Source of the DNA: Campylobacter sp. LR291e
GTDB taxonomy: Bacteria > Campylobacterota > Campylobacteria > Campylobacterales > Campylobacteraceae
Direction of reading: 5' to 3'
DNA: 64,000 nucleotides
Assembly (NCBI RefSeq): GCF_008633915.1
Contig: NZ_VJNV01000026.1
Location: 1-64,000, forward strand
The position numbers and the translations under genes were made by a program. This document shows, one piece after another, positions 15,806-24,806 of the stretch (its first letter is position 1; each line of letters starts with the position of its first letter). The notes beneath the pieces were generated by a model that searched no databases, was not told the DNA's origin, and saw only the letters and a program-made list of their open reading frames with translations.

Positions 15806-17314
15806 TTAACTTTCAATTTTTGGCTCCCCAAAATATTTTGTCAATGTTTCTTTTAAATCATCTTCTTTATTAAATTTCTTAGCATCCTTAATAAGTGATT
15901 CAAAATGGGCTTTATTATCTTGTTTTATGTTATTTTGCGTTATGCTTTGAAGTTTGCTTTCATCTATGTTTATAGCCTTTTTTACTTCAATTTTTGCATT
16001 TGGTCCAAATTCTTTTTGAAATAATTGAACTATCCTTTTAAAGCCTTTATTTAGAAGATTCCTATCTTCATTTTCTGCACTTGAACTAATGTTTAAAATA
16101 TTATTTTCAAAGCTTAAAAAATGTGTATTTTTCTTAAAGCAATCCCCAAGGTCAAAGTCCCTATCATAAATTAACTCAAGCAACCTATCATAAGCGTTTT
16201 TAGCAGAACTAGTATTTTTAGTAGAACTTGGATTTTGTATATTTTGACTTAAAATTTGAATAGGGGCGTTTTGTATCTTAGTAATTTGGGCGTCAATTTC
16301 CTTTAAATTGCTTGCTTCCATCATCATAAAAGCCATTACACACAAGGTAAAGCCATCATCATTGCTAATCATAGTCTTTGCCCTAGATAAAATTCTAAAA
16401 AATCTCTCATACATAAGGGTGCTAAATTCAGGGCTTTGTTCAAAAAATTTCTCTTTTAAATAAAAAATCATTTCATCTATAACGCTACCTGCCTCGTAAT
16501 CTTGCAAGTCTTTTAAATAAGTAAAAATCTTTTCTTTATCCCTTTGCAAAATGGCTTGATAAAACTCTTTTATACTTTGTGGGTCTAAAAAGCCTAACAT
16601 TTGCGTAATTTTAGCTGTGCTTAATTTATTTTCACAATAAATAATTGCTTGGTCTAGCAAGGTTAGGGTATCTCTTAAAGAACCATTTGCACTTCTAGCT
16701 ATAAATTTTAAGGCCTCTTCTTCAAATTCCACATTTTCTTTTTCTAAAATATTTTTTAAATGACTTAAAATTTCATTAAGCGAAATTTGTTTAAAACGAA
16801 AATGTTGAGTGCGTGAAAGAACGGTCGCTGGTAGTTTTAAGGGGTCAGTTGTAGCAAGTATAAATTTAACATAAGCAGGGGGTTCTTCAAGGGTTTTTAA
16901 AAGAGCATTTGCTGCTTGAGTTGTTAGCATATGCACTTCATCTATGATAAAAATTTTAAATCTTGCCATAGACGGAGCATACTTTGTTTGTTCTATAAGG
17001 CTTTGAATATCTTCAAGCCCTCTATTACTTGCTGCATCCATTTCTATAATATCAATATGCTTATTTTCAAGGGCTGCAAGGCATTGCTTACATTCTCCAC
17101 AAGGAGTAGCACTAGGTCCCTTTTCACAAACTAAGGCCCTTGAAAAAATTCTAGCACTAGATGTCTTCCCACTTCCTCTAAGCCCTGAAAATAAATAAGC
17201 ATGTGCTAATTTTTGCGAATTTAGGGCATATTTTAAACTTATACTAATGGTTTTTTGGCCGACAAGCTCGTCAAAGGTCTTAGGTCTATATTTTAAGGCT
17301 AGGGCTTGAAACAT
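15806..17314 (-). CDS. dnaX: DNA polymerase III gamma/tau subunit
   Basis: A 502-residue AAA+ clamp-loader protein. N-terminal ALKYRPKTFDELVGQ, Walker A GLRGSGKTSSA (about 44-54), a zinc-binding four-Cys cluster between residues about 63 and 79 (CEKGPSATPCGECKQC), Walker B FIIDEVHML, and the sensor TTDPLKLPATVLSRTQ are all present. It loads the sliding clamp and tethers polymerase III cores. The C-terminal 150 residues are divergent and charged, as expected for a small tau domain. I see no obvious slippery heptamer for programmed frameshifting. It is placed between rho (two bases upstream) and tatB. Confidence 0.96.
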   Translation of the reverse strand: MFQALALKYRPKTFDELVGQKTISISLKYALNSQKLAHAYLFSGLRGSGKTSSARIFSRALVCEKGPSATPCGECKQCLAALENKHIDIIEMDAASNRGLEDIQSLIEQTKYAPSMARFKIFIIDEVHMLTTQAANALLKTLEEPPAYVKFILATTDPLKLPATVLSRTQHFRFKQISLNEILSHLKNILEKENVEFEEEALKFIARSANGSLRDTLTLLDQAIIYCENKLSTAKITQMLGFLDPQSIKEFYQAILQRDKEKIFTYLKDLQDYEAGSVIDEMIFYLKEKFFEQSPEFSTLMYERFFRILSRAKTMISNDDGFTLCVMAFMMMEASNLKEIDAQITKIQNAPIQILSQNIQNPSSTKNTSSAKNAYDRLLELIYDRDFDLGDCFKKNTHFLSFENNILNISSSAENEDRNLLNKGFKRIVQLFQKEFGPNAKIEVKKAINIDESKLQSITQNNIKQDNKAHFESLIKDAKKFNKEDDLKETLTKYFGEPKIES

Positions 17315-17316
17315 TT

Positions 17317-18609
17317 TTACTCATTCATTATAGATAAAAGTTCAGCATTATCTTTTGTTTTAAGCATCTTAGAATATAAAAATTTCAAGGCCTCAACATC
17401 ATCCATAGTAGAAACTGCAGAACGAATCGCCCAAATTTTTTGTAATTTACTTGGTTCTTGTAATAATTCTTCTTTTCTAGTGCCCGATTTTATAATATTT
17501 ATAGCAGGATAAATTCTTCTATCTGAGATATTTCTATCAAGTATAATCTCACTATTTCCAGTGCCTTTAAATTCCTCGAATATCACATCATCCATTCTTG
17601 AACCAGTATCAATCAAGGCAGTGGCGATTATAGTAAGACTACCTCCATTTTCTATATTTCTAGCAGCCCCAAAAAAACGTTTTGGCTTATGTAAGGCATT
17701 TGCATCAACGCCTCCACTTAATACCTTACCAGAACTTGGCGTAGCTGTATTATAAGCCCTAGCAAGTCTAGTAATACTATCAAGCAGTATGATTACATCC
17801 TTGCCCATTTCTACCATTCTTTTAGCCTTTTCTATGATAAGTTCAGCTACCCTTACATGATTGTAAGCTGGTAAATCAAAGGTAGAACTAAAAACCTCTC
17901 CTCTAACACTTCTTTGCATATCAGTAACTTCTTCTGGCCTTTCATCGATTAAAAGTACTATTAAGTGCATTTCGGGGTGATTTTTAGCAATGGCAGAGGC
18001 TAATTCTTTCATAAGTTCAGTTTTACCCGTTCTAGGAGGCGCTACAATCAAGCCTCTTTGTCCTTTTCCAATAGGAGTAAATAAATCAAGCACCCTACCA
18101 GTTAACTTCATAGCATCATATTCAAGTTTAATTTTTTCAGTAGGAAAAATAGGGGTTAGATTATCAAATAAGGGTCTTTTTCTAGCTTCTTGTAATGGTA
18201 CATAGTTAATAGCTTCTATTTGAAGTAGGGCATAATACTTCTCAGCCTCGTTTGGTTCTCTAACTTGCCCGGTTACTACATCCCCAACTCTTAATGCGAA
18301 TTTGCGAATTTGAGAATTTGAAACATAGGCATCATTTACGCTATCGCTTAGATAATTATCCATTCCTCTTAAAAAGCCATAGCCCTCAGGACATATTTCT
18401 AAAATTCCTGTAAATAATATAAAGCCACCCTTTTTAGTTTGTGCCTTTAAAATTTCAAACATAAGTTCTTGTCTTAGAAATTCGCTAGGATTTTCTATCT
18501 CACATTCATTTGCAATTGCTACTAATTTTTCTAAATCAAGTAATTTTAAATCCTCTATCTTGTATCCATCCACTGGAATGTGGGTTCTTTGGTATCGTTT
18601 TTTTTCCAT
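17317..18609 (-). CDS. rho: Transcription termination factor Rho
   Basis: A hexameric RNA helicase of 430 residues. The RNA-binding OB domain ([20 protein letters not shown]) is followed by [17 protein letters not shown] (Walker A), [13 protein letters not shown] (Walker B region), [12 protein letters not shown] and the Q-loop region with GGVDANAL. The open frame extends 25 codons upstream to 18684, but the ATG at 18609 ([12 protein letters not shown]) has a GAGGA ribosome site and gives the normal N-terminus, so I use it. It drives factor-dependent termination. It begins a minus-strand run rho-dnaX-tatB-tatC-queA, divergent from ccoI. Confidence 0.96.
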   Translation of the reverse strand: MEKKRYQRTHIPVDGYKIEDLKLLDLEKLVAIANECEIENPSEFLRQELMFEILKAQTKKGGFILFTGILEICPEGYGFLRGMDNYLSDSVNDAYVSNSQIRKFALRVGDVVTGQVREPNEAEKYYALLQIEAINYVPLQEARKRPLFDNLTPIFPTEKIKLEYDAMKLTGRVLDLFTPIGKGQRGLIVAPPRTGKTELMKELASAIAKNHPEMHLIVLLIDERPEEVTDMQRSVRGEVFSSTFDLPAYNHVRVAELIIEKAKRMVEMGKDVIILLDSITRLARAYNTATPSSGKVLSGGVDANALHKPKRFFGAARNIENGGSLTIIATALIDTGSRMDDVIFEEFKGTGNSEIILDRNISDRRIYPAINIIKSGTRKEELLQEPSKLQKIWAIRSAVSTMDDVEALKFLYSKMLKTKDNAELLSIMNE

Positions 18610-18692
18610 AAATCCTCGTAAGCTTGTTAAGTATTTTTGCAGTTTTAAGAATGTGATTTTAGAAAAAAAATATTTTTTTGTCAAATTTTAAT

Positions 18693-18698
18693 TATAAT
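18693..18698 (+). promoter_or_regulatory. -10 box of ccoI
   Basis: TATAAT followed by TAGG, 25 bases before the ccoI ATG, in the divergent rho/ccoI spacer. No -35 box at proper spacing is seen. Confidence 0.55.
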
Positions 18699-18723
18699 TA
18701 GGAAAAAATTTTAAAGTGAAAAT

Positions 18724-21075
18724 ATGAAATGTACGCATTGTAGATTAGATTTTAATGAAAGTCAAATGATAAGGGCTAATGATAAATACTTTTGTTGCAC
18801 GGGTTGTGAGAAGGTTTATGAGCTTTTATATGAAAATAAACTTGATGAATTTTATGAAAAATTAGGAAGCATTACCTTAAATCCCGTAAATTTAAGTACT
18901 AATATAAAAAATTATGATGATTTTATACGAAAAACTAAGGATGGTTTTAGTGAAATTTATTTAATGATACATGGCATTGAATGTGCGGCCTGTGTGTGGT
19001 TAAATGAAAAAATTCTTATAAAACAAGATGGAATTTTAGAACTAGATATTAATAATTTAACGCATAAAGCAAGGATTGTTTTTGATGAAAGTTTAATAAG
19101 CTTAGTTAAAATTTTAAGCTTAATTGAAAGCATAGGTTATAAGGCTAGTGCGTATGACCCGTTAAAAGTTGATAATAAGGCTACTATTTTAAAACGCGAA
19201 TTTTATGCAAAATTAGTGGTCGGCATAGCTTGCGTTATGAATGTAATGTGGATAGCTGTTGCAAAATATGCAGGTTTTTTTAGTGGAATGGATGATGAGA
19301 TTAAGGATATTTTAAATTTTGCTGAATTTATTTTGGCTACCCCCGTTCTTTTTTATACGGGGTCAAATTTTTATAAAAGTGCCCTAAAAGCCCTTAAAAA
19401 TAAAAGCTTAAATATGGATACCCTAGTAATTAGTGGGGCAAGTCTTGCTTATGTTTATTCTTTAGTTGCTATGTTTACAAGGGTTGGCGAGGTGTATTTT
19501 GACTCTGTGGCTATGATAATTTGCTTTGTTTTTATAGGAAAATATTTAGAAGTATTTAGCAAAAAAAGGGCCTTTGATGCAGTTGATGGCTTAAATGACT
19601 TTTTACAAAATGAAATTTTAGTTTATAATGGACGTGATTTTGTTTTAAAACCTGTTAAAGAAGTAGCTATTAAGGATAGAATTTTACTTAGAAGTGGGGA
19701 TAAAATTTTAATAGATGGCAAGGTTTTAAGTGGTCAAGCTAGTATTGATACTAGTTCTTTAAATGGAGAAAACGAACCCCTTTTGGTACAAAGTGGGAAT
19801 TTAATAAATTCAGCTTGTATCGTCATTGATGGAAGCGTGGAATATGAGGCCTTAAAAAAATATGAAGATTCTAAACTTAGCCAAATCATAAAATTATTAG
19901 AATTTTCAAGTTCTAAAAAAACGCATATTCAAAGCCTTGTATCAAAGATAAGTGCTTATTTTTCACGCTCGATTTTAAGTATAGCCTTTTTATGCTTTTG
20001 TTTTTGGTATTTTATAAATAATAAAAGCGTGGAAATTTCGCTTGTCAATGCCATTTCTGTTTTGATAATTGCTTGTCCTTGTGCCTTAGCCCTTGCAACG
20101 CCTGTGAGTAATTTAGTAGCACTTGGCAAGGCCTTAAAAAAGCATATCTTATTTAAAAGCCCAGAAGTTATTGAAAAATTAAGCAAATGCAATATGGCAG
20201 TTTTTGACAAAACAGGGGTTTTAACCAAAAGTGAGCTTAAAATTTGCAATTTTTTTATAGACAAAGGCTTAAATTTAAATGAACTTTATAATTTTGTAAA
20301 ACTCTCTTCTCATCCTATTTCTGCAAGTATTGCAAGATTTTTAAAAGATAGGGGAGAGATGGGTGAAAATTTAAATTTTAAAAAACTTTTTAATATACAA
20401 GCTAAGGGTTTAAAGGCAAGATTAGGGCAAAATGAGTTTATAGGTGGAAATTCATTGTTTTTAAAGGAAAATAATATACATATAAAGGACTTTGAAAATT
20501 CGCATTTTATCTTAGCGATAAATGGCGAAGTTAAGGCTTTTTTTGAATTTGAAAATGAGTTAAGAAGTGGTGCGATAGAATTAAGTAAGTATTTAAGAGA
20601 AGAAAAAATTAAGACTATGATTTTAAGTGGAGATAATGAAAAAGCAGTTTCAAAGGTGGCAAAGGCTTTGAATATTGCTAAATTTAAGGCTAATTGTCTG
20701 CCTCAAACTAAGCTTAATGAGCTAGAAAAAGAAAGTAAAAATCATAAAATTTTATTTGTGGGAGATGGGGTAAATGACGCCTTAGCACTAAATTTTGCAG
20801 CAGTTTCTATAACATTAAGTCAAGGAAGTGATTTAGCCATTGAAGGAAGTGATATTTTACTTTTAAAAAATGATTTAAATTCCTTAAAAACTGCCTTAAA
20901 ATTATCTAAAAATACCTTTAAAATCATTAAGCAAAATTTGATATTTTCCATATTTTATAATATCTTGACCATACCACTTGCCTTTTTAGGTCTTATTAAT
21001 CCACTAATTGCTGCCTTATCTATGTCCTTTAGTAGTATAATAGTGGTTTTAAACGCTTTAAGGATAAAAGAATGA
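18724..21075 (+). CDS. ccoI: Copper-transporting P1B-type ATPase for cbb3 oxidase (CcoI/FixI)
   Basis: A 783-residue membrane ATPase. It opens with a cysteine-rich domain (CTHCRLDF, CCTGCEKVY), then a metal-binding domain in which the GIECAACVWL motif replaces GMTCxxC. Eight hydrophobic segments follow, including the metal-channel motif CPCALALATP, the phosphorylation site FDKTGVLT (Asp about residue 497) and the GDGVNDALAL hinge. CcoI/FixI supplies copper for cbb3-type cytochrome c oxidase assembly, and the overlapping ccoS downstream supports that over general copper export. The same pair occurs in C. jejuni (Cj1155c-Cj1154c). It is divergent from rho with its own -10. Confidence 0.92.
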   Translation: MKCTHCRLDFNESQMIRANDKYFCCTGCEKVYELLYENKLDEFYEKLGSITLNPVNLSTNIKNYDDFIRKTKDGFSEIYLMIHGIECAACVWLNEKILIKQDGILELDINNLTHKARIVFDESLISLVKILSLIESIGYKASAYDPLKVDNKATILKREFYAKLVVGIACVMNVMWIAVAKYAGFFSGMDDEIKDILNFAEFILATPVLFYTGSNFYKSALKALKNKSLNMDTLVISGASLAYVYSLVAMFTRVGEVYFDSVAMIICFVFIGKYLEVFSKKRAFDAVDGLNDFLQNEILVYNGRDFVLKPVKEVAIKDRILLRSGDKILIDGKVLSGQASIDTSSLNGENEPLLVQSGNLINSACIVIDGSVEYEALKKYEDSKLSQIIKLLEFSSSKKTHIQSLVSKISAYFSRSILSIAFLCFCFWYFINNKSVEISLVNAISVLIIACPCALALATPVSNLVALGKALKKHILFKSPEVIEKLSKCNMAVFDKTGVLTKSELKICNFFIDKGLNLNELYNFVKLSSHPISASIARFLKDRGEMGENLNFKKLFNIQAKGLKARLGQNEFIGGNSLFLKENNIHIKDFENSHFILAINGEVKAFFEFENELRSGAIELSKYLREEKIKTMILSGDNEKAVSKVAKALNIAKFKANCLPQTKLNELEKESKNHKILFVGDGVNDALALNFAAVSITLSQGSDLAIEGSDILLLKNDLNSLKTALKLSKNTFKIIKQNLIFSIFYNILTIPLAFLGLINPLIAALSMSFSSIIVVLNALRIKE

Positions 21076-21278
21076 ATGGTGTAATTATGATGATGATAGC
21101 CGTGTCAATAGTGGGTTTTTTCATTATTTTAACGGCTTTATTATGGGGAATTCGTGGAAAGCAGTTTGATGATGATTATAAATTTACAACCCTTGATGAT
21201 AGTGTAGAAGCCCTTAATGATGCTTATAACTTGCAAAAACGCAAAGAAGAGGCATTAAAAAGGAAAAAAAGGGATTAA
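21072..21278 (+). CDS. ccoS: cbb3-type oxidase assembly protein CcoS
   Basis: A 68-residue protein with one membrane helix (MIAVSIVGFFIILTALLWGI) followed by the CcoS motif RGKQFDD and a short charged tail. CcoS is needed to load cofactors into cbb3-type oxidase. The start overlaps the ccoI stop (ATGA), showing a common transcript. Its stop overlaps the end of the convergent FkbM methyltransferase gene by four bases. Confidence 0.93.
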   Translation: MNGVIMMMIAVSIVGFFIILTALLWGIRGKQFDDDYKFTTLDDSVEALNDAYNLQKRKEEALKRKKRD

Positions 21279-22321
21279 TCTTTTTTTAAATCTCTTTTAA
21301 ATTTCTTATAATCATTGATTAAAATAAAAGGCAAAATAATAAATTTAAAAGGATTCTTAATAGCACTTAAAAGCGACTTGCCCCAGCGAAAACAAAGCAT
21401 TTTTTTATGTCTTGCAATAGTATTTTTAAGTTCTTTTATTTCTTTGTCTTTGTTTAATAACTTTAAAAATTCTTTTTTTATATCTAAGATTTCTTTTTCT
21501 AGTTTTCTATCTAAATTTAAAATATTTTGCAAGTTATTATGTATAAAATTATTTTGTTTATAATGTGTATAATCAAGCCTTGTTAAAGCTTGTTTATAGG
21601 ATATATTTTTAAATAACTCATTTTGAGAGAGTTTTTCTATGGGATAATATAAATGTGTAGGAGAACTTCCAAAAATATCCATATGAATATAATTAAAACT
21701 TGATAAAATTCTATCAACCTTTATCAAATCACCAACATAATTTGCCTCCACATATATCAAGGGGCGATTTTTTAAAATCAATGCTTTTAAACCCCTTAAA
21801 GCTTTATCTTCCATACCTTCAATATCAAGCTTTATCAAAGAAATTTCATCTTGTATATTTAGGCTATCTATGCTTTTACATTGTATGTAATCATCCTTTG
21901 TTTCTTCTTCATTAAGCAAGGTTAAGGACATTCCACCAAAATTATATGGATTTTCTTTTTTATAGTACGCCCTTTCTTCCTTGTCGCTCACCCCCATTTC
22001 ATAGATAAAAATTCTATCTTCAAAGCCATTTATTTCTATACTTTTTCTAGCTATGTCAATCATTTTTTTATTCGCCTCAAAGGCAAAAATTTTAAAATTA
22101 TGAGCTGCTAAAAATAAGCTATGATTTGCTATATTCATTCCTATATCTAAGATATTTGAATTTGGTTTTATACGAGTTATCATATCTTTTAGCATTTCTA
22201 TTTCATAAGGGGCTTTAGTGTGAAAAATCGTTTTTTGTATATAATCGCTATCTTTAAAGGGTAGATACATTTTATATTTTATACCATTTTCAAAGCTTAA
22301 TTCATAAAAATCATCTTGCAT
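21275..22321 (-). CDS. FkbM-family SAM-dependent methyltransferase, probably phase variable
   Basis: A 348-residue protein. Residues about 50-200 match the FkbM methyltransferase fold: ILDIGMNIANHSLFLAAH (SAM loop; the common G-x-N-x-G is altered), IFAFEANKKM, GVSDKEERAYYKKEN, and IKLDIEGMEDKALRGL (the conserved LDIEG motif). The C-terminal 120 residues are helical and basic. FkbM proteins O-methylate sugars or secondary metabolites; in Campylobacter they often decorate lipooligosaccharide or capsule, but here the target is unknown. The ATG at 22321 has AAGGA at good spacing. A G9 tract lies 35-45 bases upstream, at a mini-ORF start. No sugar genes are directly adjacent except the heptose operon 1 kb away. 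Confidence 0.8.
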   Translation of the reverse strand: MQDDFYELSFENGIKYKMYLPFKDSDYIQKTIFHTKAPYEIEMLKDMITRIKPNSNILDIGMNIANHSLFLAAHNFKIFAFEANKKMIDIARKSIEINGFEDRIFIYEMGVSDKEERAYYKKENPYNFGGMSLTLLNEEETKDDYIQCKSIDSLNIQDEISLIKLDIEGMEDKALRGLKALILKNRPLIYVEANYVGDLIKVDRILSSFNYIHMDIFGSSPTHLYYPIEKLSQNELFKNISYKQALTRLDYTHYKQNNFIHNNLQNILNLDRKLEKEILDIKKEFLKLLNKDKEIKELKNTIARHKKMLCFRWGKSLLSAIKNPFKFIILPFILINDYKKFKRDLKKD

Positions 22322-22356
22322 TTTTTTCCTTTTTAAAATCTTAAAAAGGTATGATA

Positions 22357-22365
22357 CCCCCCCCC
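22357..22365. repeat. Poly-C/G tract of 9 bases upstream of FkbM methyltransferase
   Basis: C9 on the plus strand is G9 on the minus strand, in the leader of the FkbM gene. It immediately follows an AT that makes an ATG at 22367-22365. With G9 that ATG opens a short frame ending at a TAA; with G8 or G11 it would read in frame into the methyltransferase and add 15 residues. It therefore can affect either leader length/promoter spacing or translation. Confidence 0.75.
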
Positions 22366-22445
22366 ATAAAAATAAGCTTAAAAAGGCGAAATTTAAGAAA
22401 GTTCTTTAAAAATTTAGTGTGAAAAATAAATTCAAAGTAGTTTAG

Positions 22446-22468
22446 AATCCCCTTTAAAAAAGGGGAAA
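22446..22468. terminator. Hairpin after cytochrome c copy 1
   Basis: CCCCTTTTTTAAAGGGG forms a stem just past the stop codon on the minus strand. The following T run is interrupted, so termination strength is uncertain. Confidence 0.5.
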
Positions 22469-22471
22469 TTT

Positions 22472-22771
22472 TTATAAGCTATCAATATAAGCATCAATTG
22501 CTTTAAAATCTTCTTCTGTTAAGTCCTTAACATTGATTTTCATGATATTGCCTTGACCATAGGCATTTCTAGTACCAGCCTTATACTCACTCATATATTT
22601 AAGTCTTTCATCTTGTGATAATGTTTTAAGGGCTGGAACCTTTCCAAGATAAACCTTATCAGCTTTAGGTCCGTGACAAACTGCACATTTTTTATAAAGT
22701 GTAGCCCCATCCGCTGCAAAAGCTGATATCCCAATACATGCTGCCATTGACATAACTAGCAATTTTTTCAT
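22472..22771 (-). CDS. Periplasmic monohaem cytochrome c553-type, copy 1
   Basis: A 99-residue protein. A Sec signal peptide (MKKLLVMSMAACIGISAFA) is followed by the haem-binding CAVCH and the C-terminal axial Met region GQGNIMKI. It is a small class I cytochrome c553 that shuttles electrons in the periplasm, probably from the bc1 complex to cbb3 oxidase or a peroxidase. The first 45 residues are nearly identical to the copy at 22913-23212, with divergence in the middle (GKVPALKTLSQDERLKYM versus KKVPALKDSTAEQRLGYM). A -10 (TATAAT, complement of 22800-22805) and AAGGAG site precede it. C. jejuni has a single such gene here, from memory (Cj1153). Confidence 0.92.
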   Translation of the reverse strand: MKKLLVMSMAACIGISAFAADGATLYKKCAVCHGPKADKVYLGKVPALKTLSQDERLKYMSEYKAGTRNAYGQGNIMKINVKDLTEEDFKAIDAYIDSL

Positions 22772-22912
22772 TTTATACTCCTTTTGATAAAATCAAGTTA
22801 TTATAATTAGTTATTCTTAAATAATTTTTATTAATTATAAAAAAATATATTAATTTTTGAATTTAAAATATGTTTTAAAAGTATAAAATATTATTAAAGC
22901 AACTTTATAAAA

Positions 22913-23212
22913 CTATAAGCTATCAATATATGCTTCAATAGCCTCAAAATCTTCTTCTGTTAAACCTTTAATATTTTGAGTCATAATTTTACCTTGACCA
23001 TAGGCATTTCTAGTACCTGCTGCGTATTCTTTCATATATCCAAGTCTTTGTTCAGCTGTTGAATCTTTAAGAGCTGGAACCTTTTTTAAATATACCTTAT
23101 CAGCTTTAGGTCCGTGACAAACTGCACATTTTTTATAAAGTGTAGCCCCATCCGCCGCAAAAGCTGATATCCCAATACATGCTGCCATTGACATAACTAG
23201 CAATTTTTTCAT
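22913..23212 (-). CDS. Periplasmic monohaem cytochrome c553-type, copy 2
   Basis: A 99-residue paralogue of the downstream gene. It has the same signal peptide and CAVCH haem site, with YGQGKIMTQN carrying the axial Met. The two genes share almost identical DNA over the signal peptide and haem region and the ribosome site (TAAAAGGAG-like), then diverge, which suggests duplication followed by drift, or gene conversion restricted to the 5' half. The two spacers differ, so each probably has its own promoter. Electron partner not known; ccoI-ccoS nearby hints at service to cbb3 oxidase. Confidence 0.92.
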   Translation of the reverse strand: MKKLLVMSMAACIGISAFAADGATLYKKCAVCHGPKADKVYLKKVPALKDSTAEQRLGYMKEYAAGTRNAYGQGKIMTQNIKGLTEEDFEAIEAYIDSL

Positions 23213-23315
23213 TTTATACTCCTTTTGAGAATTTAATTCTAAAAAATTGTAATTAATTATTCTTAATCTTTCTTTATTATTTAATGAAAAATGCTTAAAT
23301 TTTATAAACTTATAT

Positions 23316-23321
23316 TATAAT
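23316..23321 (+). promoter_or_regulatory. -10 box of the heptose operon, leaderless start
   Basis: TATAAT ends eight bases before the gmhB ATG (23329). The expected transcription start falls at or within a base or two of the ATG, and no Shine-Dalgarno sequence can be seen, so the mRNA is probably leaderless. Confidence 0.6.
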
Positions 23322-23328
23322 ATATCTT

Positions 23329-23856
23329 ATGAAAGACAAGGCTTTATTTTTAGATAGAGACGGCATTATCAATGTTGACAAGCATTATTTATATAAAATT
23401 GAAGAAGTGCAATTTTGTCAAGGAATTTTTGAACTTTGCAAGTATTTTAAGTTACAAAATTATATTATAATAGTAGTTACGAATCAATCAGGCATAAATA
23501 GAAAGTATTATAGTGAAAAAGATTTAGTTATTTTACATGAATTTATGCGTTTAGAATTTGAAAAAAAAGGCATTAAGATTAGTAAATTTTATCATTGTCC
23601 TCACTTAGAAAGTGAAAATTGTGAGTGTAGAAAACCTGCCCCTGGTATGATTAAACAAGCACTTAAAGATTTTAACATAAATGTGAGCACTTCTTTTTTA
23701 TTAGGCGATAAGTTAAGCGATATGCAAGCAGGGCAAAGGGCAGGGATTAAAAATTTATTTCTTATAAATGAGAATTTTAAAGAAAAATTTGATTATTTTA
23801 AGATTTTTAAAAATTTAAATGAGTGTTTAGATTATTTTAAGAAAGGTTTAGTATGA
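23329..23856 (+). CDS. gmhB: D-glycero-beta-D-manno-heptose-1,7-bisphosphate 7-phosphatase
   Basis: A 175-residue HAD phosphatase. The catalytic motif FLDRDGIIN (Asp 9 and 11), the VVTNQSG threonine motif, a zinc-binding CPHLESENCECRKP cluster and GDKLSDMQAG are all present; the zinc cluster is typical of GmhB. It removes the 7-phosphate of heptose bisphosphate in ADP-heptose synthesis for the lipooligosaccharide core. Moving the start downstream would cut into the catalytic motif, so ATG 23329 is firm although it has no ribosome site. It overlaps hldD by four bases (ATGA). Confidence 0.94.
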   Translation: MKDKALFLDRDGIINVDKHYLYKIEEVQFCQGIFELCKYFKLQNYIIIVVTNQSGINRKYYSEKDLVILHEFMRLEFEKKGIKISKFYHCPHLESENCECRKPAPGMIKQALKDFNINVSTSFLLGDKLSDMQAGQRAGIKNLFLINENFKEKFDYFKIFKNLNECLDYFKKGLV

Positions 23857-24806
23857 AGATAGTAATCACAGGTGGGGCAGGGTTTATAGGTTCAAATTTA
23901 GCCCTTTGTTTGCAAGAAAAACATGAAATTTTAGTTATAGATAAAATGAGAGGGCAAAGCTATTTAGACAATGGAAATTTAGAATGTTTAGGGCATTTTA
24001 AAAATTTGCTAAATTATAAGGGGAGACTTTTTATAGGCGATATAAATGACAAAGAAACATTTAAAAAAATAAGTGATTTTAAGCCCAATATTATCTTTCA
24101 TCAAGCTGCTATTTCAGATACAACTGCTTACAATCAAAATCAAGTTTTAAGCACGAATTTAAATAGCTTTGAAGAATTTATAAAACTTAGCATAAAGCTT
24201 AATGCAAAATTAATCTATGCAAGCTCAGCCTCTGTTTATGGAAATTTGCCAAGCCCTCAACAAGTAGGAAAAGAAAATCCTAAAAATCCCTATGCTTTTT
24301 CAAAATTAATGATGGATAATATGGCTAAAAAATATTACAAAAAAGCCCATATAGTAGGACTTCGCTATTTTAATGTTTATGGGAATGGTGAGTATTTTAA
24401 AGGAAAAACTGCGTCTATGATTTTGCAACTTGGCTTACAACTTTTAAAGGGCGATAATCCTAAGCTTTTTAAAGGAAGTGATAAAATTTTTAGAGATTTT
24501 GTTTATATTAAAGATGTTGTGAGTGCAAATTTAAAGGCACTTGAAGCAGAGTGTGGGGTTTATAATGTAGGAAGTGGTAAGGCAAGAAGTTTTCAAGACG
24601 TACTAGACATTTTACAAAAAGAATTAAATACAAATTTAACTTGTGAATATATTAAAAATCCATATATTAACGCTTATCAATTTCACACCCAGGCCCAGCT
24701 TGATAAAAGTTTTGCTTATGAGAGTGAATTTAGCTTAGAAGAAGGAATTAAAGATTATTTAGATGAGATTAAAAGAATATATGAAGAGGAACTAAAAAAT
24801 GCTTAA
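23853..24806 (+). CDS. hldD: ADP-glyceromanno-heptose 6-epimerase
   Basis: A 317-residue short-chain dehydrogenase/reductase with the NADP-binding motif [14 protein letters not shown], the active-site segment SASVYG with Tyr-x3-Lys at [11 protein letters not shown], and the [10 protein letters not shown] and [10 protein letters not shown] blocks of the family. It converts ADP-D-glycero- to ADP-L-glycero-D-manno-heptose, the donor of inner-core heptose. It is the second gene of the gmhB-hldD-hldE-gmhA operon and overlaps both neighbours. The symbol is also written rfaD or waaD. Confidence 0.95.
   Translation: MKIVITGGAGFIGSNLALCLQEKHEILVIDKMRGQSYLDNGNLECLGHFKNLLNYKGRLFIGDINDKETFKKISDFKPNIIFHQAAISDTTAYNQNQVLSTNLNSFEEFIKLSIKLNAKLIYASSASVYGNLPSPQQVGKENPKNPYAFSKLMMDNMAKKYYKKAHIVGLRYFNVYGNGEYFKGKTASMILQLGLQLLKGDNPKLFKGSDKIFRDFVYIKDVVSANLKALEAECGVYNVGSGKARSFQDVLDILQKELNTNLTCEYIKNPYINAYQFHTQAQLDKSFAYESEFSLEEGIKDYLDEIKRIYEEELKNA

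Noticed and set aside
18610-18684. N-terminal extension of Rho by 25 residues
   Set aside because: The extension is hydrophobic/basic and unlike the family; a ribosome site precedes the ATG at 18609.
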